From: an uncultured Oscillospiraceae bacterium
Lineage (GTDB): Bacteria > Bacillota > Clostridia > Oscillospirales > Oscillospiraceae
Reading direction: 5' to 3'
NCBI GenBank assembly: GCA_910588365.1
Contig: CAJUQS010000067.1
Span: 1 to 10,161 of the forward strand
Length of the DNA stretch: 10,161 bases
Made by a program: the position numbers and the translations under genes
The notes under the pieces: model-generated
Told to the model about the DNA's origin: nothing
What the model saw: the letters and a program-made list of their open reading frames with translations, nothing else
Databases searched by the model: none
Shown: in pieces, positions 7,123 to 10,161 of the stretch
Layout: each line of letters begins with the position of its first letter
Numbering within the stretch: position 1 is the stretch's first letter

Positions 7123-7185
7123 GTGTTCCAGGACGAGGGACGGCATTCACGCTGCACGTGCATACCGTCCCTCGTCCCGGAACAC
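7123..7185. repeat. Long hairpin, 21-base arms with one mismatch
   Basis: The arms at 7123-7143 and 7165-7185 pair over 20 of 21 positions (A at 7130 faces C at 7178); the shared core is GGACGAGGGACGG. The 21-base loop holds a perfect palindrome, TGCACGTGCA (7153-7162). A further CTTAAC/GTTAAG pair lies outside (7116-7121 and 7201-7206), and AACCCGG occurs as a direct repeat at 7104-7110 and 7195-7201. It lies in the noncoding tail between the IS256 transposase stop and the presumed IS256 end. No T-run follows. Origin unknown: possibly another small inserted palindrome of REP type. Confidence 0.75.
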
Positions 7186-7216
7186 AAGTAGGCAAACCCG
7201 GTTAAGATGAGCCCCC

Positions 7217-7233
7217 TTTGAGCCGGGCTCAAA
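7217..7233. repeat. 17-base palindrome
   Basis: TTTGAGCC and GGCTCAAA are perfectly paired arms around one central base. It lies 31 bases beyond the long hairpin, in the IS256 tail. No function can be assigned. Confidence 0.5.
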
Positions 7234-7330
7234 CCATATTTCCCCTTAATTCTTGAACTGAAGTATGTCTGCTTTTACACATAATTTTCTGCCGGGTCTG
7301 CTTACGGAAGAGAATCGCGGCATTTCTATT

Positions 7331-7771
7331 TTACTTATAGATCGAATTCATTTCTGCAACATACAGTTCTTCAACCATGATCTCCCCATCTGCTTCCAGA
7401 GAGAGCCCCTGTGATTCGAAATCACTGTAGGAGCGCATACTGATGGATTTGCTGTCGTTAAAGAAACCTTCCACCAGCGAACGGTCGATATATACCTCCA
7501 TTGTCAGCTTTCCGTCTTTGACCTCCAGCGGACCTGAGACGAACGGCTTTTTCGCCTCCTTGGTTTTGTTGGGATTTTTCCCGCTGATTGTCCCTTCCTG
7601 CGCGTTGCAGATAAATGCGGTCAGATCCCTATCACCGTTGCTCTTTACATTCAGCGTGACCTCGTTGGAATCTCCCATATCCACGGCAGCCCGAAGATAC
7701 AACAGGTCTCCTGAGACCTCTGAGAGCATTAACACACCCTCCGTTTTCCATTTTTCAAAAGAAAGCGGCGG
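7331..7771 (-). pseudogene. C-terminal domain fragment of a GH32 beta-fructosidase
   Basis: The frame is open from just after an in-frame TAA at 7784-7786 to the TAA at 7331-7333. Recognisable protein runs from about PPLSFEKWKTEGVLML to ELYVAEMNSIYK. The stretch KLTMEVYIDRSLVEGFFND, followed by SKSISMRSYSDFESQGLSLE and ADGEI, is the C-terminal beta-sandwich of glycoside hydrolase family 32 (sucrose-6-phosphate hydrolase, levanase, inulinase type), where DRSxVE-x-FxND is typical. The N-terminal five-bladed propeller with the catalytic WMNDPNG, RDP and EC motifs is absent, so the product would be inactive. A GTG at 7733-7735 could serve as a start, without a clear ribosome site. The upstream side is replaced by the terminator of the MATE gene, so the break lies at about 7756-7775. 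The family call is good; the exact enzyme is not determined. Confidence 0.78.
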
Positions 7772-7801
7772 CCTTGAAATTTGTTATTTCAAAACCGCCG
7801 C
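7756..7801 (-). terminator. Intrinsic terminator of the GNAT-MATE unit
   Basis: On the minus strand GCGGCGG (7795-7801) and TTGAAAT (7786-7792) pair with ATTTCAA (7774-7780) and CCGCCGC (7765-7771) around a 5-base loop, with one AA/CC internal mismatch. TTTCTTTTG follows directly. It lies about 90 bases past the MATE stop codon and overlaps the start of the GH32 remnant. Confidence 0.8.
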
Positions 7802-7835
7802 AAGCAAAATGTTTTGCAAATACGCGCAAGAAATC

Positions 7836-7880
7836 ATCTGCCTACCCGAACGGTTTTTTCTTTCCCCGTTCGGGGCAGAT
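7836..7880. repeat. Stem-loop directly after the second MATE stop codon
   Basis: CCCGAACGG (7845-7853) pairs with CCGTTCGGG (7866-7874), and ATCTGC (7836-7841) with GCAGAT (7875-7880), with a 3-base bulge and a 12-base loop. It starts 9 bases past the stop codon on the minus strand and precedes the terminator at 7756-7801. There is no T-run after it on the minus strand, so it may protect the mRNA 3' end rather than terminate. Confidence 0.6.
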
Positions 7881-7888
7881 ACTGTCTT

Positions 7889-9217
7889 TTAATAAGAATA
7901 TTTTTTCCTGTAATGTATCAGGCAGATTGTAGATACAACGAACATAATTCCCTCTGCGGCAGGAACAGCCAGCCATACTCCCGTTATTCCCCAAATACGG
8001 GGCAGTAACAGGATGCCTCCGGCCAGCAGGCCGAACGTCCGCAAAAAGGAAAGAACAGCCGATACTTTTCCGTTTGACAATGCTGTGAACATCGCGGAGG
8101 TAAAATTGTTCAAGCCGCAGAATAAAAAGCTGTATGAAAAAATCGTAAAGCCATTCGCCGCAATTTGGTAGACTTCCGATGTATCATCCGCAAACAGCCG
8201 CACAATATGGGAGCCGCCGAACATGGAAATTGAAAATATCAGCACCGATGCCAAAGCGATAAACCGCATACTGATGGAGAAAACCCGTTTCTGTTGGACA
8301 TCATTTCTGTTTCCGTAGTTAAACCCGATAATGGGCGCTATTCCCATAGAGTAGCCGATATACAGTGTATTCAGCAGGAATTGAGAGTAGATAATAATGG
8401 TAATCGCCGCAACGCCATTTTCTCCCAGCAGGTTCATCATGGTGCGATTGAACAGGAATGTCGTGACGGCTGTTGCCAGTTGGCCCACCATTTCGGAGGA
8501 GCCGTTAAAACAGCTCTCCCCAATCACAGCCCATTTCAATTTTGGCCTTGTGAAAGACAGCGTTCCTTTGCTCTGCGCAAAATAGACCAGCCCGGCAACC
8601 GTGGGGATCAGATAGCCGAAGCCTGTCCCCAAAGCAGCGCCCCGGATGCCCAGGCCGCAGGGGACAATGAAAATGTAATCCAAGATGATATTCGCCACGC
8701 CAGCCAGAACAGACAGTCCAAAACCGAGGCCCGGTTTTCCCGCTGTCACAAACAGATTTGAAAACAGCGTTTGCAAGATATTGGCCGGAATGAACAGAAA
8801 CAGCACCATGAGATAGTCCTTGCAATAGGGAAACAGCAGATCGCTGGCTCCGAGAGCATAAACAATTTTGTCAATCCAGATTGTCCCACCTAAAAGAATG
8901 AGAAATCCTATCACCGCTCCTGTGAGTATGAGCAAGGTGAAATCTTCCTTGGCCTCCTGATTTTCACCTGCCCCCATTTTTCGGGAGACAATCGCGTTTC
9001 CCCCTGTTGCGATCATTGTCCCCAGTCCCACCGTGATATTGATAATGGGGCAAACAATATTGATAGAGGAAAGCGCGTCCGTATTCACAAACTGCGCCAC
9101 AAAGATCGTGTCCACGATGGTGTATAGTCCCATAAAAATCATCATCACGATGGTGGGAAATGCGAAGCGCAGGAGTGACCCTGCGCTCCATTTTTGGTCT
9201 AAAATGTTATCATTCAT
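7889..9217 (-). CDS. MATE family efflux transporter, second and unrelated copy
   Basis: The 442-residue product starts MNDNILDQKWSAGSLLRFAF and shows the MATE pattern: PTIVMMIFMGLYTIVDTIFVAQFVNTDALSSIN in the first half, and a matching second half beginning at about GESCFNGSSEMVGQLATAVTTFLF, with about 12 hydrophobic segments. The start is the ATG at 9215-9217, which has AGGAG (9228-9232 on the opposite strand) 10 bases upstream. A longer reading through this ATG only translates part of the upstream gene in another frame. The start overlaps the end of the GNAT gene by 8 bases (ATGAATGA), so the two are translationally coupled. Base use is clearly more A/T-rich than the MATE gene at 583-1998, and the proteins differ strongly, so this copy was probably acquired with the recombinase-bearing element. 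The substrate is unknown. Confidence 0.92.
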   Translation of the reverse strand: MNDNILDQKWSAGSLLRFAFPTIVMMIFMGLYTIVDTIFVAQFVNTDALSSINIVCPIINITVGLGTMIATGGNAIVSRKMGAGENQEAKEDFTLLILTGAVIGFLILLGGTIWIDKIVYALGASDLLFPYCKDYLMVLFLFIPANILQTLFSNLFVTAGKPGLGFGLSVLAGVANIILDYIFIVPCGLGIRGAALGTGFGYLIPTVAGLVYFAQSKGTLSFTRPKLKWAVIGESCFNGSSEMVGQLATAVTTFLFNRTMMNLLGENGVAAITIIIYSQFLLNTLYIGYSMGIAPIIGFNYGNRNDVQQKRVFSISMRFIALASVLIFSISMFGGSHIVRLFADDTSEVYQIAANGFTIFSYSFLFCGLNNFTSAMFTALSNGKVSAVLSFLRTFGLLAGGILLLPRIWGITGVWLAVPAAEGIMFVVSTICLIHYRKKYSY

Positions 9218-9611
9218 TGTCGCCTTTCTCCTGTTTGGGTGGTAGAATGAGCCGCTGGGTGGGGTAGCCAAACTCCGTGAGAAGCTCCGACTCGGCAAAG
9301 CCCAGCCGCTTATATTCCTCTCGCTGGCCTGTATCGGTCTTGTCCCCCTCGCGGAATGTTGTAATGCTGATTTCACGGCCCGCAAATAGATTGCACATCA
9401 TAAAATCAAGAAAAGCCTTTGCCACTCCATAATGCCGGTACTGCGGATGTACCGCCAGAAAGTCGATGCTCCCGGTCTGATAGGAAAACGCGGCGGCCCC
9501 AATGATCGTGGAGCCATCCCGCATGATCAAAGCCTGTCGCCGCTGAACATATTGCTTGACCTGTTCCAGATGTGAGTTTTCATCCAGGCAGGGAAGGACA
9601 GCCCACACCAT
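9210..9611 (-). CDS. GNAT family N-acetyltransferase, N-terminus probably truncated or chimeric
   Basis: GNAT enzymes move an acetyl group from acetyl-CoA to an amine. The core GSTIIGAAAFSYQTGSIDFLAVHPQYRHYGVAKAFLDFMM contains the central strands and the acetyl-CoA pyrophosphate loop (R-x-x-G-x-A in YRHYGVAKAF). GREISITTF and EEYKRLGFAESELL follow as the last strands and helix. From the ATG at 9609-9611 the protein is 133 residues and lacks most of the usual first strand and helix. The frame is open upstream to a GTG at 9725, but that stretch is antisense to the zinc-ribbon region of the recombinase on the plus strand, so its translation is probably not ancestral GNAT sequence. No strong promoter or ribosome site is seen. 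It overlaps the MATE start by 8 bases. It may be a live gene with an altered start, or a 5'-truncated one. Confidence 0.7.
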   Translation of the reverse strand: MVWAVLPCLDENSHLEQVKQYVQRRQALIMRDGSTIIGAAAFSYQTGSIDFLAVHPQYRHYGVAKAFLDFMMCNLFAGREISITTFREGDKTDTGQREEYKRLGFAESELLTEFGYPTQRLILPPKQEKGDNE

Positions 9612-10161
9612 GTAGACCCCGATGTTTTTTCTGGACTGTTCCGCTGCGAAGCCTGCGGGACGGCAATGCGGAAACACCGCACACATAATGGGAAATATAT
9701 TTACTATGTATGCGGTCGCCACCACCAGCAGGGGAAATTCGCCTGCTCAAGCCATTACATCAACTGCGATGTGATTACCCGCCTTGTCCGTGAGGACATA
9801 AAAAGAAACGCCGTCCTGTTTACAGAGGATACGGAACGGGCGGTAAGGGAACTGACAGAAAAGAAATGCTCTGACGACCAGAAGAAAATGTCGCAGATGA
9901 AATCCGAGCTGACTGCTTCAAGAAAACAGCTTGCAGGGCTTGACACAAAGCTCCGACGTGCATATGAGGACAACCTTTCTGGCAAGCTGCCAGACCATAT
10001 TTTCACGATGCTTATCGGGAACTACGATGAAGAAAAAGAAACTTTGCAGCGAACCATCCGTGAACTGGAAAAACGCATTGACGCTTCCAATGCCGCAAGG
10101 TCTGACGTGGAGCGTTTCTCAAAGCTAATCCAGAAGTACACCAGTTTTGAGGAACTCGACA
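9612..10161 (+). pseudogene. Large serine recombinase lacking its catalytic N-terminus, running off the window
   Basis: The plus-strand frame is open from 9576 to the window end. From 9624 it reads VFSGLFRCEACGTAMRKHR, then NGKYIYYVCGRHHQQGKFA and CSSHYI. This is the zinc-ribbon domain of TndX/TnpX-type large serine recombinases, with Cys codons at 9645 and 9654 forming one pair and two more in VCG and ACSSHY. A long charged helical region follows (about 9830-10130), as expected for the coiled coil, then QKYTSFEELD leading into the usual C-terminal DUF4368 region. The resolvase domain with the catalytic Ser and the 'Recombinase' domain are missing: an in-frame TGA lies at 9573-9575 and only GNAT coding sequence lies beyond. 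It is a 5'-truncated remnant of an integrative element; its 3' end is outside the window. Confidence 0.82.

Larger units (their letters stand above)
6500..7299 (+). mobile_element. 5'-truncated, decayed IS256-family insertion sequence
   Basis: A broken IS256-type transposase (6501-7104) is followed by about 170 bases of noncoding DNA and then by CTTTTACACATAATTTTCTG (7272-7291) with a GCCGGGTCT tail. That resembles the right terminal repeat of IS256-family elements, which typically carries a TTTACACA motif. The left end and the first half of the transposase are missing at the junction with the IS3 remnant. The true outer edge near 7299 is approximate, because the left repeat is not available for comparison. 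Confidence 0.65.

Noticed and set aside
6841..7146. Minus-strand open frame of 101 codons across the MITE
   Set aside because: It crosses the IS256 C-terminus and the MITE antisense, and no motif is recognisable.
7114..7206. Integron attC site
   Set aside because: CCTTAAC and GTTAAGA only loosely resemble RYYYAAC and GTTRRRY, the spacing of the inner boxes is asymmetric, and no integrase or cassette array is near.
7889..9385. Extended start for the second MATE gene (498 residues)
   Set aside because: The extra N-terminal residues overlap the GNAT gene in another frame; the ATG at 9217 with AGGAG upstream gives the normal MATE N-terminus.
9612..9725. GNAT N-terminal extension from the GTG at 9725
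   Set aside because: This stretch is better explained as the recombinase zinc-ribbon region on the other strand, and no ribosome site supports the GTG.
1..10161. CRISPR array, tRNA or rRNA genes, riboswitch
   Set aside because: No regularly spaced repeats, cloverleaf with CCA-type end or known aptamer core was found on reading both strands by eye; a tool scan could still find weak cases.

Overview
The window looks like chromosome from a GC-rich Gram-positive gut anaerobe of the class Clostridia, probably Oscillospiraceae/Flavonifractor-like. That lineage call is an inference from the mix of genes (an UppP of Gram-positive type, an FtsK/SpoIIIE translocase, MATE pumps, IS3 and IS256 debris, a large serine recombinase of the TndX/TnpX kind) and from the strong G/C preference at third codon positions. 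No rRNA or tRNA gene is present to confirm it.

Left part (1-6308) is ordinary, dense, GC-rich chromosome. On the minus strand a MATE efflux gene (583-1998) is followed 4 bases later by its probable MarR-type regulator (150-578); both are served by a clear TTGACA/TACAAT promoter at 2055-2082 with a tandem 10-base direct repeat just downstream. Divergently, on the plus strand, uppP (2232-3101), a Nudix hydrolase (3115-3630) and an FtsK/SpoIIIE DNA translocase (3642-6308) are closely packed and probably co-transcribed. A terminator-like hairpin with a competing upstream helix lies before uppP.

Middle part (6310-7300) is a nest of dead mobile elements. One end of an IS3-family element begins a single base after the ftsK stop codon; only its transposase C-terminus survives. 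It abuts a 5'-truncated IS256-family element whose transposase carries a lost base, a CAG-to-TAG nonsense codon and an internal deletion. Inside that dead transposase sits a 156-base element with 28-base terminal inverted repeats (25 of 28 matching) flanked by TA dinucleotides. Removing it with one TA restores the C-terminal reading frame exactly. It is therefore a genuine insertion, a MITE of the TA-targeting (IS630/Tc1-mariner-like) kind, and is the most interesting object here.

Right part (7300-10161) is lower in GC and looks acquired: the orphan C-terminal domain of a GH32 beta-fructosidase, then a minus-strand pair (GNAT acetyltransferase overlapping a second MATE transporter by 8 bases) with a terminator, and a plus-strand serine recombinase that has lost its catalytic N-terminus and runs off the window. 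The GNAT start region lies antisense to the recombinase zinc-ribbon region, so the GNAT N-terminus is probably cut or chimeric. Functional genes are likely marR, the two MATEs, uppP, the Nudix gene and ftsK, with GNAT uncertain; the rest are remnants.
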